From: Sphingomonas elodea ATCC 31461
GTDB lineage: Bacteria > Pseudomonadota > Alphaproteobacteria > Sphingomonadales > Sphingomonadaceae
Assembly: GCF_000226955.1 (NCBI RefSeq)
Contig: NZ_AGFU01000014.1
Coordinates: forward strand, 1-64,000
Length of the DNA stretch: 64,000 nucleotides
Reading direction: 5' to 3'
The notes beneath the pieces are model-generated. The model was not told the origin of the DNA and ran no database searches. It saw only the letters and a list, made by a program, of their open reading frames with translations. Below, piece after piece: positions 1-9,483 of the stretch; positions within the stretch are counted from its first letter, which is position 1; the number at the start of each line of letters is the position of its first letter. A program made the position numbers and the translations under genes.

Positions 1-594
1 CCCCCCCGCCGCCTCGATCGAGGCCGTGGCCGCCTGCTGCAGCCCGGTGATCCCGGCGACCGAGACGTAATAGAGGAAGCCCGAGGCGCCCTCCAGCACC
101 GCCGGCAAGCGGGCGGCGTCGGTGGTCGGGGTGGCGAGGCGGACATTGCCGATCCCGGCGGCGCGGAGCGCTTCGCCCAGGCTGTCGTCTTCCTCGGCGG
201 GGATGTCGACGCAGATCGCGCCGTCGACGCCGGCGTCGCGGGCGGCATTGGCGAACCATTCGGGCCCGCGCCGCGTCATCGGATTGGCATAGCCCATCAG
301 CACCAATGGCACGTCCGGATGGCGGGCGCGGAACGCGGTGGCGATGGCGAGCACGTCGGCCGTGGTCGTGCCGGCGGCGAGGCTGCGCAGGTTCGCCGCC
401 TGGATCGCCGGGCCGTCGGCCATCGGATCGGTGAACGGCATGCCGAGCTCGATCACGTCGGCGCCGCCCGCGACGAGCGCGTCGAGGATCGCGGCGGTGG
501 CGCCGGGGGCCGGATCGCCGGCGGTGACGAAGGTCACCAGCGCGGCGCGGCCCTGGTCGGCGGCGCGGGCAAAGGCGTTGGCGAGGCGGCTCAT
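1..594 (-). CDS. trpA: tryptophan synthase alpha chain (partial, C-terminus beyond window)
   Basis: Alpha subunit of tryptophan synthase, which cleaves indole-3-glycerol phosphate and channels indole to TrpB. The visible 198 codons begin MSRLANAFARAADQG and keep the catalytic acids: Glu49 in VIELGMPFTDP and Asp60 in PMADG. About 70 residues of the usual 270 are missing past the left edge. The start ATG shares the sequence ATGA with the stop of the 80-aa ORF upstream. No SD sequence is visible in front of it, so translation probably depends on re-initiation from that ORF. Last visible gene of the trpF-trpB-orf-trpA run. Identification is certain. Confidence 0.97.
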   Translation of the reverse strand, partial: MSRLANAFARAADQGRAALVTFVTAGDPAPGATAAILDALVAGGADVIELGMPFTDPMADGPAIQAANLRSLAAGTTTADVLAIATAFRARHPDVPLVLMGYANPMTRRGPEWFANAARDAGVDGAICVDIPAEEDDSLGEALRAAGIGNVRLATPTTDAARLPAVLEGASGFLYYVSVAGITGLQQAATASIEAAGG

Positions 595-832
595 CGTAAC
601 GTGACCATTTTTGTTTTGAACACCATGCCGCTCACGCCATACGCGATAGCGAAGCAAGAGGCGGTGAAAAGCGACTTCTCATAATCAACGCTGGCACCCG
701 TGGTCACACACCAGAGCAATTGAAGCCCAACGGATACCGTGAAGACAACGCATGCCGATTGAAAGGCCTCAGTCGGATCGCGTCGTCGCCAGGCGGTTTG
801 TACGGGAGCGATTTCCCCGCCTCCGCGGGCCA

Positions 833-833
<1 letters not shown>
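591..833 (-). CDS. 80-aa two-helix membrane protein of unknown function, between trpB and trpA
   Basis: I do not recognise this protein. It starts MARGGGEIAPVQTAW, then has two hydrophobic stretches (about residues 26-45 and 55-73) and ends KTKMVTLR, so it is predicted to be a small inner-membrane protein with a helical hairpin. The ATG overlaps the trpB stop (TGATG) and the TGA overlaps the trpA start (ATGA). By my count the G+C is about 56 percent (136 of 243), clearly below trpB and trpA, and codons such as TTA, AAA, GTA and CGA are used. TrpB and TrpA are usually adjacent, so this looks like an insertion that kept the reading coupled. The double overlap argues that it is translated; the function is unknown. 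Confidence 0.7.
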
Positions 834-2058
<1,225 letters not shown>

Positions 2059-2062
<4 letters not shown>

Positions 2063-2697
2063 GATCGGGCCACGGCTTTAAGGAATGCGGCGATCTTGTC
2101 CACATCCTTGATGCCCGGCGCGGCCTCGATGCCCGAAGAGACATCCACCAGGCCCGCACCGGTGACACGGATCGCCTCGTTTACATTGTCCGCATCCAGC
2201 CCGCCGGAAAGCACCCAGGGCAGGGGATGGGCGAAACCGTCGAGCAGGGTCCAATCGAAGCGCAGTCCGGTGCCGCCGGGCACCTTGGCCCCCTCCGGCG
2301 CCTTGGCATCGTAGAGCAGCCGATCGACCGCGCCGCGAAAGCCGGCGGCGGGAACGAGATCGGCGCGAGTCTTCACGGCCAGCGCAGCCCAGGTTTCACG
2401 GCCGGTGCGGGCCTTCACGGCGGCGGCGCGCTCCGGGGTCACCTTGTGGAGCTGGATCACATCGAGCCGCCCGGCGGCAATGGCGGCATCGAGGAAGCCA
2501 TCGTCGGGATCGACGAACACGCCGACGCGGAGGACATGCCCCGGCACGCGCGCGGCCAGACCTTGTGCCTTCTCGAAGCTCAAGTGGCGCGGGCTGGGCG
2601 GGAAGAAGACGAAGCCGATATGGCTGGCGCCGCCGGTGGTGGCGGCGTCGAGCGTCTCGGGCGTGGACAGGCCACAGATTTTCGCGGTTGCGGGCAT
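2059..2697 (-). CDS. trpF: phosphoribosylanthranilate isomerase
   Basis: Amadori isomerase of tryptophan biosynthesis, converting phosphoribosylanthranilate to CdRP. The 212-aa TIM barrel shows the KICGL motif with catalytic Cys8, the general acid Asp130 (LLYDAKAP), and the phosphate-binding [12 protein letters not shown] strand near the C-terminus. It overlaps trpB by four bases. The GNAT gene ends only 16 bases upstream, so the trp genes are probably transcribed from further up the pyrF/GNAT run or from a promoter inside the GNAT gene. Confidence 0.97.
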
Positions 2698-2713
2698 CTT
2701 TGCCCTCTAGGCG

Positions 2714-3220
2714 CTAGACCAGCTTCTTGGCCAGCACCGTCATGAACAGCGGCGGATCGAGCGGAATGGGGAAATCGCGGCGCTCGCCGGTTTCGGCATA
2801 GCCGCGGCGCAGATAATATTCGATCAGCTTGCGACGTTCCTCGATCACCGTCATCTCGATGCGGGTGCAGCCGAACACGTCGCGGGCGTGCGCTTCCGCG
2901 GCGGCGATGAGCTGGCGGCCGAGCCCGCCTGCCTGGCGCAGCGGTTCGATGCAGAGCAGGCCCAGATAGGCGGTCCCGCCGCCGTGATTGGCGACGTTGA
3001 CGCAGCCGATCGCCGAGCCCTCCTCCCAGGCACTCAGCAGTACCTGTGCGGGATCTTCTACGATTGCGGTGAGCGTCTCGATATTGGTGCGCGGGCCCTC
3101 GATCAGATCCGCCTCATGCGTCCAGCCCTGGCGCGCGGTTTCGCCGCGATAGGCGCGTTCGATCACGGGGTGGATCGCCGGAAGATCGGCAGGGGTGGCG
3201 GGGCGGATGAGGAGGGGCAT
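2714..3220 (-). CDS. GNAT-family N-acetyltransferase
   Basis: A 168-aa single-domain acetyltransferase of the GCN5-related fold, starting MPLLIRPATPADLPAIHPVI. The acetyl-CoA pyrophosphate loop is degenerate but recognisable as RQAGGLGRQLI (about residues 95-105), followed by the EMTVIEERRKLIEYYLRRGY segment typical of the family C-terminus. Substrate unknown. The frame stays open upstream through the repeat into pyrF in another frame, but the family fold begins at this ATG. It sits between a 136-bp inverted repeat and trpF, and looks inserted into a pyrF-trpF arrangement. Confidence 0.85.
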   Translation of the reverse strand: MPLLIRPATPADLPAIHPVIERAYRGETARQGWTHEADLIEGPRTNIETLTAIVEDPAQVLLSAWEEGSAIGCVNVANHGGGTAYLGLLCIEPLRQAGGLGRQLIAAAEAHARDVFGCTRIEMTVIEERRKLIEYYLRRGYAETGERRDFPIPLDPPLFMTVLAKKLV

Positions 3221-3242
3221 GGCTTCCGATGCTTGGTCGCTT

Positions 3243-3378
3243 TCCCCCTCACCCTTCCGCCGCTTCGCGGCTCCCTCCCTCTCCCACAAGGGGAGAGGGA
3301 GCGGGGATCGAAACTCCCTCTCCCCTTGTGGGAGAGGGAAGGGGCCCATTGCGTCAGCGATGGGAAGGGTGAGGGGGA
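3243..3378. repeat. nested inverted repeat (136 bp), palindromic intergenic element
   Basis: Outer arms of 16 bases (TCCCCCTCACCCTTCC at 3243-3258 and its exact reverse complement at 3363-3378) enclose two copies of a 25-base unit (3276-3300 and 3315-3339). The two units are perfect reverse complements of each other, and each is itself a near-palindrome around CCCACAAGGGG. The element lies between the end of pyrF and the GNAT start and carries no coding sequence. Its structure is that of a REP/BIME- or MITE-like element; in the transcript it would fold into a long hairpin. Confidence 0.9.
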
Positions 3379-3390
3379 CTTGGTTTCGCT

Positions 3391-4065
3391 TTACAACGTC
3401 GCCGCGATCGCCCGCGCGGCTGCGTCCGGATCGGCTGCCTGGGTAATCGGGCGGCCGATCACCAGGATCGACGCGCCGGCATCCACCGCGCTGCGCGGCG
3501 TCACCACACGCTTCTGGTCGCCGACATGCGCGTCGGCAGGCCGCACGCCGGGCACGACGAAGAAGCCGTCCTTCCATGCCGCATGCGCCGCTTTCACCTC
3601 GTCGCCCGAGCAGACGATGCCATCGACGCCGGCGGAGCGGGCGAGCTCGGCCAGCCGCATCACCTGCTCGTGCGGATCGGGCTTGAGGCCGATCGAGGTC
3701 ATGTCGCTGCCGTCGAGGCTGGTCAGCATCGTCACCGCCACCACCTTGGTGCCCTCGGGTGCGGCGGCCTTGGCGTCTTCCAGCATCGCCCGGCCGCCGG
3801 CGGCATGGACGGTGAGGATCGCCGGGTTGAGCGGGCGAAGCGCCTGGATCGCCTTGGCGACGGTGTTGGGGATGTCGTGAAACTTGAGGTCCAGGAAAAT
3901 CGGCAAGCCGATCTCGGCCATTTCGTGCACGCCGTGGCGGCCGTTCGCCATGAAGAATTCCAGACCCAGCTTGATGCCGCCGACATGGTGGCGGACCTTC
4001 TGGGCAAGCGCCTTGGCCTTTTCCAGCTCCGGCGTGTCGAGCGCCACGTAGATGCGACTGCTCAT
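3391..4065 (-). CDS. pyrF: orotidine 5'-phosphate decarboxylase
   Basis: Last step of UMP synthesis. 224 aa starting MSSRIYVALDTPELEKA, with the catalytic D-x-K-x-x-D signature at Asp59, Lys61 and Asp64 (FLDLKFHDIPNTV) and the phosphate-binding GRPITQA near the C-terminus. The start was chosen because its ATG overlaps the stop of the lapA-like gene (ATGA), although the frame is open further upstream. Confidence 0.97.
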   Translation of the reverse strand: MSSRIYVALDTPELEKAKALAQKVRHHVGGIKLGLEFFMANGRHGVHEMAEIGLPIFLDLKFHDIPNTVAKAIQALRPLNPAILTVHAAGGRAMLEDAKAAAPEGTKVVAVTMLTSLDGSDMTSIGLKPDPHEQVMRLAELARSAGVDGIVCSGDEVKAAHAAWKDGFFVVPGVRPADAHVGDQKRVVTPRSAVDAGASILVIGRPITQAADPDAAARAIAATL

Positions 4066-4385
4066 GCGCGCGGCTCCTCGATGGCGGGTGCCTGGACCAC
4101 GGGATCGAAGCGGGGCGCCGGCGTGGCGGGGATCGCGCGCAGGTCGGCAAGCGCGCGCTCCAGCCCGGCGAAGCGCTGCCGCATCCGCCAGCGCAGCGTC
4201 TGATAGGCGATCAGCATCGGCAGGAAGCCGGCAAGGAACACGACGATCAGCAAGAGCGGCAGGCTGATGTCCGCGACGAGCCCGTTCCAGAGCTGGATGC
4301 TCACGCGCTGCTCGCCATTGTAGATCACGAACCCGGCGATAACGCCGCCGAGCAGGAGCCACAACAGCACCTTCAGAAACCGCAT
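4062..4385 (-). CDS. LapA-domain (DUF1049) membrane protein
   Basis: A 107-aa protein with two membrane helices (about residues 4-22 and 42-62) followed by a cytoplasmic helix (RWRMRQRFAGLERALADLRAI) and a proline-rich tail. This is the layout of the lipopolysaccharide assembly protein A domain, and proteins of this type are often encoded next to pyrF and trp genes in alphaproteobacteria. Coupled to pyrF by a four-base overlap. Role in envelope assembly is inferred from the family. Confidence 0.8.
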   Translation of the reverse strand: MRFLKVLLWLLLGGVIAGFVIYNGEQRVSIQLWNGLVADISLPLLLIVVFLAGFLPMLIAYQTLRWRMRQRFAGLERALADLRAIPATPAPRFDPVVQAPAIEEPRA

Positions 4386-4448
4386 TCCGCTCCCTTCCTG
4401 GAAAACCTTCTGCGCCTTCTAGGCCTGAGCGGCCCCGCTTGCCAAGGC

Positions 4449-6725
4449 TCAGCCGATTTCGCCGCGCAACTCCCTGATCAGCCCCGGGATGGCGGTCAGC
4501 CGCGGTTCCTCCTCGTCCAGGATGGCGTGGAAGGCGCGGCGCTTCAGCGCGGCGACATGCTCGGCGGTAGGACGGGCATCGCCATCCAGGGTCGAGAGCA
4601 CGATGTCGATCAGCCGGTCCGCGCCGTTGAGGCGGCCCCAGAGATAGTCGTTCTCGCGATAGGCGCGGCTGAAGAAGGCGCCGAAATTGTTGAACTGCTG
4701 GCCCTTCAGCATCGCTGCCACGCCGCCGGTGCGGATCGCCTTGGCATCCTCGGGAGAGATACGATCGACCCGGATCGGATCGAACTCGTCGACGCCCTCG
4801 CCCTGGAGGAGCGGCAGCGTTGCGATGTCGAAGAACGGGAAGCCGAGATAGGCCAGCAGCATCGGTCGCCGGAGCTCCTTCGACAGCGCGCTGAAGCCGG
4901 CGGAGAGCACCTCGTCGGTCTGGCGATCGAGCAGCCGGAGCTTCATCCGCTCGGCCAGCGTGTCGAGGGTGGCGCCAGCGTCCCCGGTCAGCTGATCCTG
5001 GAGGTCGACAAAGGTGTCCGAGCGCTTGAGCTCCAGATAGGCGGCCAGCGCGCCGTAGATCGCGTCGCGCATCGGCCGCATCGCGCCGCGCGGGGCGGAT
5101 TGTTCGAGTTCGGCTAGTCGCCGAGCGAGTAGACGGAGCCGGCGGATTCGGAAGCCGAGATCATGGCCGCGCAGGAAATCCAGCGCTTCGGGCGAGGCGC
5201 CGCCCGGTAGCGTGGCCCCGAACCGGTCCGCACCCCGGGCCCGGACCGTTTCGCGCAACCGGCGGGCGAGGCTGCGCAGCTTCTGCCCATCCTGGGCTCC
5301 GCCCAGCGCCTGCAGCAGGCCGGCGGTGCGATCGATCGCACCGTCCACCTTGAGCAGTGCATAGGCGGTATGCCCATAGCCAGCCTTCGCGGCGGCCGCG
5401 ACCTGGGCGCGCTTGCGCCAGGCGGCGAGTCGTTTGGGTGTCGGGTAATCGAGCCAGAGCGTGTAGCCGAACAGCGATTCGACCTGCGCCTCCACCTCGG
5501 CGCGGATCTCGGCAACGATGGCGAGCATCCGCTCGATCCGGTCCGATCGCGCGGCGATGGCTTCCAGATTGTCGCGAATCGGCTGCTTGCGCGGCAGTTC
5601 GGACAGCGCGCCGATAATCGTCGAGAAGAAGCCGGGACGTTCCTGGCGCGGCCCGTAGAAGTCGAACCGCATGTCCGGCGTGGGATCGAGAAACACGAAG
5701 CGGCGATCGACCTGGCGACGGGCAGGGCGCTCGCGCAGCGCTGCCATCGCCGGTCCGAAGGGGGCGTTCGCCAGCACCGAGCCGTCGATCAGCACCGCCT
5801 TCTCCGCGCGGTTCTCGGCCCATTGCTCGGGCAGTGCGCGCTGGAGGAAGGCGTCGCGGCCTGCCCAGCGCTCGCCCCGGTCGGCGAGGACCTTGTCGAT
5901 CTCCTCGACCATCAGCGGCGGGAAGGCGCCGGGAAAGCTGGAGGTGGCTCGCGCGGCGAAGGCGAGGGCGGCCGCATCGGCAATCCCCCGTCCGCGACCA
6001 TGATCGCTGAAACCGAAGACGAGGCGATGCTCGGTCTCCACAACCTCGGGCGGTGAATTGAGCCGCAGCGTTTCGGCGTGGCCACGAAAATCGGTCGCCG
6101 TGACGAACAGATCGAGCGGCTGGCCGTCGGGCAACAGGCGGCGCTCGGCCGGGCCCTTGGCCATCGCATCGAAGGCGTCGAGCAAGGTGTTCAGCAACTG
6201 TTCCCCACCGAACGGCGGCTCGAACCAGCGTGAGCGGACGAAGCGTTCCAGCTTCTCCCGCACCTCGCCCCGGGCACCCGCCTCGACCGTCTCGTCGATG
6301 GTGTGCGAGCGGTTCGCCATGGCCCAAGCGAGCGGCGTCGCCCAGATCTTGGCGAAGCGGTGCGACGGCGCCTGGCTCGGGGCCAGCAACGCCTCGACAT
6401 CGGCATGGTCGAGCCACATCGCGGTCAGCGGATCGAGCGACTGGCCGGTCGCGATCGCCTGGGCGAGGAACACCGCGTTGATGCCGCCCGCGCTGGCGCC
6501 GGAAAGGATGTCGACCAGCACGCGGAGGTGGAGACCGCTGCGGTCGCGGATCTCCTCGATCAGGTCGTGGTAGACGCTCTGGAGCGGCGTCCCCTCTCGC
6601 TCCGCACAGCTTGCCCGGGCGAGGTGCCAGACCTCCTTGGTGATGCCGTGCATGTAGACCGCAAGGCTGATCCCGCCATAGCAGACCAGCGCGAGTCGTA
6701 GTTCCTTTTCCTGGTTCTCGTGCAT
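4449..6725 (-). CDS. patatin-like phospholipase with DUF3376-type C-terminus
   Basis: A 758-aa protein. The patatin fold is in the N-terminal half: oxyanion glycines in LALVCYGGISLAVYMHG (12-27), nucleophile Ser78 in GASAG, and catalytic Asp314 in the LIDGS motif. The long helical remainder (to residue 758) matches the DUF3376 patatin group. Likely a lipid acyl hydrolase; the substrate is unknown. No signal peptide, so probably cytosolic or membrane-associated. Its ATG overlaps the stop of the upstream EEP gene (TGATG), so the two are co-translated. Confidence 0.88.
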   Translation of the reverse strand: MHENQEKELRLALVCYGGISLAVYMHGITKEVWHLARASCAEREGTPLQSVYHDLIEEIRDRSGLHLRVLVDILSGASAGGINAVFLAQAIATGQSLDPLTAMWLDHADVEALLAPSQAPSHRFAKIWATPLAWAMANRSHTIDETVEAGARGEVREKLERFVRSRWFEPPFGGEQLLNTLLDAFDAMAKGPAERRLLPDGQPLDLFVTATDFRGHAETLRLNSPPEVVETEHRLVFGFSDHGRGRGIADAAALAFAARATSSFPGAFPPLMVEEIDKVLADRGERWAGRDAFLQRALPEQWAENRAEKAVLIDGSVLANAPFGPAMAALRERPARRQVDRRFVFLDPTPDMRFDFYGPRQERPGFFSTIIGALSELPRKQPIRDNLEAIAARSDRIERMLAIVAEIRAEVEAQVESLFGYTLWLDYPTPKRLAAWRKRAQVAAAAKAGYGHTAYALLKVDGAIDRTAGLLQALGGAQDGQKLRSLARRLRETVRARGADRFGATLPGGASPEALDFLRGHDLGFRIRRLRLLARRLAELEQSAPRGAMRPMRDAIYGALAAYLELKRSDTFVDLQDQLTGDAGATLDTLAERMKLRLLDRQTDEVLSAGFSALSKELRRPMLLAYLGFPFFDIATLPLLQGEGVDEFDPIRVDRISPEDAKAIRTGGVAAMLKGQQFNNFGAFFSRAYRENDYLWGRLNGADRLIDIVLSTLDGDARPTAEHVAALKRRAFHAILDEEEPRLTAIPGLIRELRGEIG

Positions 6726-7417
6726 CAGCGGTGTTGCACCTCCGCCCAGACGGGAAGGTGATCGGAGGCCGTCCGGGCGGCGAGGCTGTGGTGCGTGCCG
6801 GCATTGCCGATGGCGAGATCGGGCGACGCCATGATCCGGTCGAGTCGCGCCATCGGGCGACGCGCGTGGAAGCTCTTACCGGTAGCGGCGAAGGCGAAGT
6901 GCTGGCCGAAATCGCGCAGGCAGCCGCGCTCGGCGCTCCATTCGTTGAGATCGCCCATCAGCACCGTCGGCATCGGCGGCAGGGTGGTGAGATGCGCGAG
7001 GATGGCATGCGCCTGGCGACGGCGCCAAAGGCCGGACAGGTCGAGATGCATGCCGACGACGCGTAGAGGGCGCCCGTTCACGCGGAGGTCCGCCAGTACC
7101 GCGCCGCGGGGCTCCAGCGTCGGCAGATGGAGCGCCGCGCAACCGAGGATTTCGGCATCCTTGCGTACCAGCAGCGCATTGCCATGCCAGCCCATCGATC
7201 GTGCCCGCATCCCGAAATGCACCGGCTTCCACGGACTGTGTTCGGCGAGCAGGCTTTGGGTGAGCACGGCCTCGCGCGTGCCGAAGCGGCGATCAGCCTC
7301 CTGCAAGGCGATCACGTCGGCGCCCAGCTCGAGCAGCACCTCGAGCGTCCTCTCCGGCCGGCGTCGTCGGTCGGTGCCGATCGACTTCCGCATGTTGTAG
7401 CTGGCGACCTTGATCAT
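6725..7417 (-). CDS. endonuclease/exonuclease/phosphatase family protein
   Basis: A 230-aa EEP-fold hydrolase beginning MIKVASYNMRKSIGTD. Metal- and phosphate-binding motifs are in order: N8 in the first strand, ALQEAD (about 38-43), HLDL (about 123), GDLNEW (about 154) and the terminal SDHLPV. Such proteins cleave phosphodiesters of lipids, sugars or DNA; specificity cannot be read here. Pairing with the patatin gene hints at a lipid-related role (inference only). Confidence 0.88.
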   Translation of the reverse strand: MIKVASYNMRKSIGTDRRRRPERTLEVLLELGADVIALQEADRRFGTREAVLTQSLLAEHSPWKPVHFGMRARSMGWHGNALLVRKDAEILGCAALHLPTLEPRGAVLADLRVNGRPLRVVGMHLDLSGLWRRRQAHAILAHLTTLPPMPTVLMGDLNEWSAERGCLRDFGQHFAFAATGKSFHARRPMARLDRIMASPDLAIGNAGTHHSLAARTASDHLPVWAEVQHR

Positions 7418-7457
7418 CCGCGCCTCTTATCGGCGCTGGCAGTATCGTTGCACAAGC

Positions 7458-7655
7458 CTAATAACCCGTTTCCCCACGCGCACGCTGCATGCCGGCGGTC
7501 TCGGCCGCGGCAAGCAGGCTGCGGCCGGTGGCCTCGGCGGCTTCGGGGGTCATCGCGACGGCCACACCGTTGGGACCGTCGAGCAGCACAAGGCCGAGTT
7601 CGGCGGTGGCGATGCCGCCCTCTTCCTCCGGCGTAAGCGCCGTGCCCCTTGGCAT
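7458..7655 (-). CDS. conserved-looking 65-aa protein of unknown function
   Basis: Small soluble protein starting MPRGTALTPEEEGGIATAELG, ending AGMQRARGETGY. No motif recognised; Ala/Glu-rich, apparently helical in the second half. The start at 7655 is preferred because GAGG precedes it by three bases; an ATG seven codons upstream (7676) is the alternative. It lies between purN and the EEP gene on the same strand. Confidence 0.5.
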   Translation of the reverse strand: MPRGTALTPEEEGGIATAELGLVLLDGPNGVAVAMTPEAAEATGRSLLAAAETAGMQRARGETGY

Positions 7656-7723
7656 GATCCTCGTGTCCCCTGTCATTCCATGAAGGGGGAGAACGCCGGA
7701 TCAGACGCAAATATCCGTCTGTG

Positions 7724-8320
7724 TCAGTCGCGCAGCCAATCGGCCAGCGTTCTGGCGTAGAGCTTGTGTTCCTCGGCGAGCACGCGGGCGGCGAGCGTGT
7801 CGGCCGTGTCGCCCGACAGGATCGGCACGCGCGCCTGACCCAGAACGTCGCCGCCGTCCAGCTCCTCGGTGACGATATGGACCGACGCGCCGGCCTCGGT
7901 ATCGCCGGCCGCGATGGCACGGGCGTGCGTATCCAGCCCCTTGTACTTGGGGAGTAGCGAGGGGTGGATGTTCACGATCCGCCCGCGCCATCGCGCAACG
8001 AAATCGTCCGACAGCAGCCGCATGTACCCGGCAAGCGCGATCGCCTCGACGCCGGCATCGCGCAGCGCCGCGTCGATCTTCGCCTCATACTCGGCCTTTG
8101 GCATGCCCTTGGGGCTCTGCGCGAAGGTCGGCACGCCGCGTTCGGCTGCCCAGGCTAGCCCGGGCGCTTCCGGCTTGTCGCTGGCGACGAGGGCCACCGT
8201 ATAGGGGCAGTCCGGCGCGGCAGCGGCTTCAACCAGCGAGGCCATGTTGGAGCCGCGACCAGAAATCAGGATGCCGATCTTCTTCCGAGGGCTGGAGACG
8301 CCGGCAGACGTCTCACCCAT
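7724..8320 (-). CDS. purN: phosphoribosylglycinamide formyltransferase
   Basis: Third step of purine synthesis: formyl transfer from 10-formyl-THF to GAR. At 198 aa it shows the phosphate loop GRGSNM (21-26) and the catalytic set Asn117 and His119 in [13 protein letters not shown] with Asp155 in ELDGGDV. The start overlaps the end of purM by eight bases, a common purM-purN operon. The start at [16 protein letters not shown] gives a slightly long N-terminus. Confidence 0.97.
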   Translation of the reverse strand: MGETSAGVSSPRKKIGILISGRGSNMASLVEAAAAPDCPYTVALVASDKPEAPGLAWAAERGVPTFAQSPKGMPKAEYEAKIDAALRDAGVEAIALAGYMRLLSDDFVARWRGRIVNIHPSLLPKYKGLDTHARAIAAGDTEAGASVHIVTEELDGGDVLGQARVPILSGDTADTLAARVLAEEHKLYARTLADWLRD

Positions 8321-9419
8321 GGTGGGTGGCGCTCCACGGCGCGCGGGCGCTCCAGGTCTCGTCGCCGCCGACTACGGTACAACCGCGCTCGCCCGCTTCG
8401 ATCGTGCCGATGGTGAACACCGTTTCGCCCGCCGCGGTCAGCGCTGCCGTCACCGCCTCGGCCTGATCGGCGGCGACGACCGCGACCATGCCGATGCCGC
8501 AGTTGAAGGTGCGCGCCATTTCCTCCGGCTCGATATTCCCCTGCGCCTGCAGGAACGCCATCAATCGCGGCAACGGCCAGGCCTCGGCGTCGATCCGGGC
8601 ATGGGTCCCTTCCGGCAGCACGCGAGGTACATTCTCCAGCAGGCCGCCGCCGGTGATGTGGGCGAGGCCGTGGATCGTGCCCTTGCGGAGTTCGGGCAGC
8701 AGGCTGGCGACATAGATCCGCGTCGGCGCCATCAGCGTGTCGATCAGCAGCCGCTCCTGGTCGAACAGTGCCGGACGATCGAGCTTCCAGCCCTTGTCCG
8801 CCGCGAGTCGCCGCACCAGCGAGAAGCCGTTCGAGTGCACGCCCGTAGAGGCGAGGCCGAGCAGCACGTCGCCGGGGGCGATCTTCTTGCCGTCGAGCAG
8901 CCGGTCGCGCTCGACCGCGCCGACGCAGAAGCCGGCAAGGTCGTAATCGCCGTCGGCATACATGCCCGGCATCTCGGCGGTTTCGCCGCCGATCAGCGCG
9001 CAGCCCGCCTGGCGGCAGCCCTCGGCGATGGACGCAATCACCCGCTCGGCGACCGCGTTGTCGAGCTTGCCGCTCGCATAATAATCGAGGAAAAACAGCG
9101 GCTCGGCGCCCTGCACGATCAGATCGTTGGCGCACATCGCGACGAGGTCGATGCCGACGCCGTCATGATGGTTGTGCTCGATCGCCAGCTTCAGCTTGGT
9201 GCCGACGCCGTCGTTCGCGGCGACCAGCAGCGGATCGGTGAAGCCCGCCGCCTTCAGGTCGAAGATGCCGCCGAAGCCGCCCAGATCGGCGTCCGCGCCC
9301 GCGCGCCGGGTGGAACGGGCAAGCGGGCCGATCGCGCGCACCAGCGCGTTGCCCGCCGCAATAGAAACGCCCGCCTGGGCATAGGTATAAGGGCCATGGC
9401 CCGCCTTGGTCTCGCTCAT
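8313..9419 (-). CDS. purM: phosphoribosylformylglycinamidine cyclo-ligase (AIR synthetase)
   Basis: Fifth step of purine synthesis, closing FGAM to AIR with ATP. 368 aa starting [20 protein letters not shown]; the frame is open further upstream but this ATG matches the family N-terminus. Signature segments seen: [34 protein letters not shown] and the glycine-rich [13 protein letters not shown]. First gene of purM-purN; the divergent plus-strand gene starts 64 bases away, so the short gap must hold both promoters. Confidence 0.97.
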   Translation of the reverse strand: MSETKAGHGPYTYAQAGVSIAAGNALVRAIGPLARSTRRAGADADLGGFGGIFDLKAAGFTDPLLVAANDGVGTKLKLAIEHNHHDGVGIDLVAMCANDLIVQGAEPLFFLDYYASGKLDNAVAERVIASIAEGCRQAGCALIGGETAEMPGMYADGDYDLAGFCVGAVERDRLLDGKKIAPGDVLLGLASTGVHSNGFSLVRRLAADKGWKLDRPALFDQERLLIDTLMAPTRIYVASLLPELRKGTIHGLAHITGGGLLENVPRVLPEGTHARIDAEAWPLPRLMAFLQAQGNIEPEEMARTFNCGIGMVAVVAADQAEAVTAALTAAGETVFTIGTIEAGERGCTVVGGDETWSARAPWSATHHG

Positions 9420-9483
9420 GGCAAAGCGCCCTAGCCACAACGCGCTTGGATTTCCACGCCCGGTTCGCCAAAAGGGCGCCCGC

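Noticed and set aside
3391-4362. Longer version of pyrF reaching into the lapA-like gene
   Set aside because: The extension is out-of-frame sequence of the lapA-like gene; the ATGA overlap gives a standard-length pyrF.
7702-7721. Six-base stem CAGACG/CGTCTG after purN as a terminator
   Set aside because: Short stem, long loop and no T-run.
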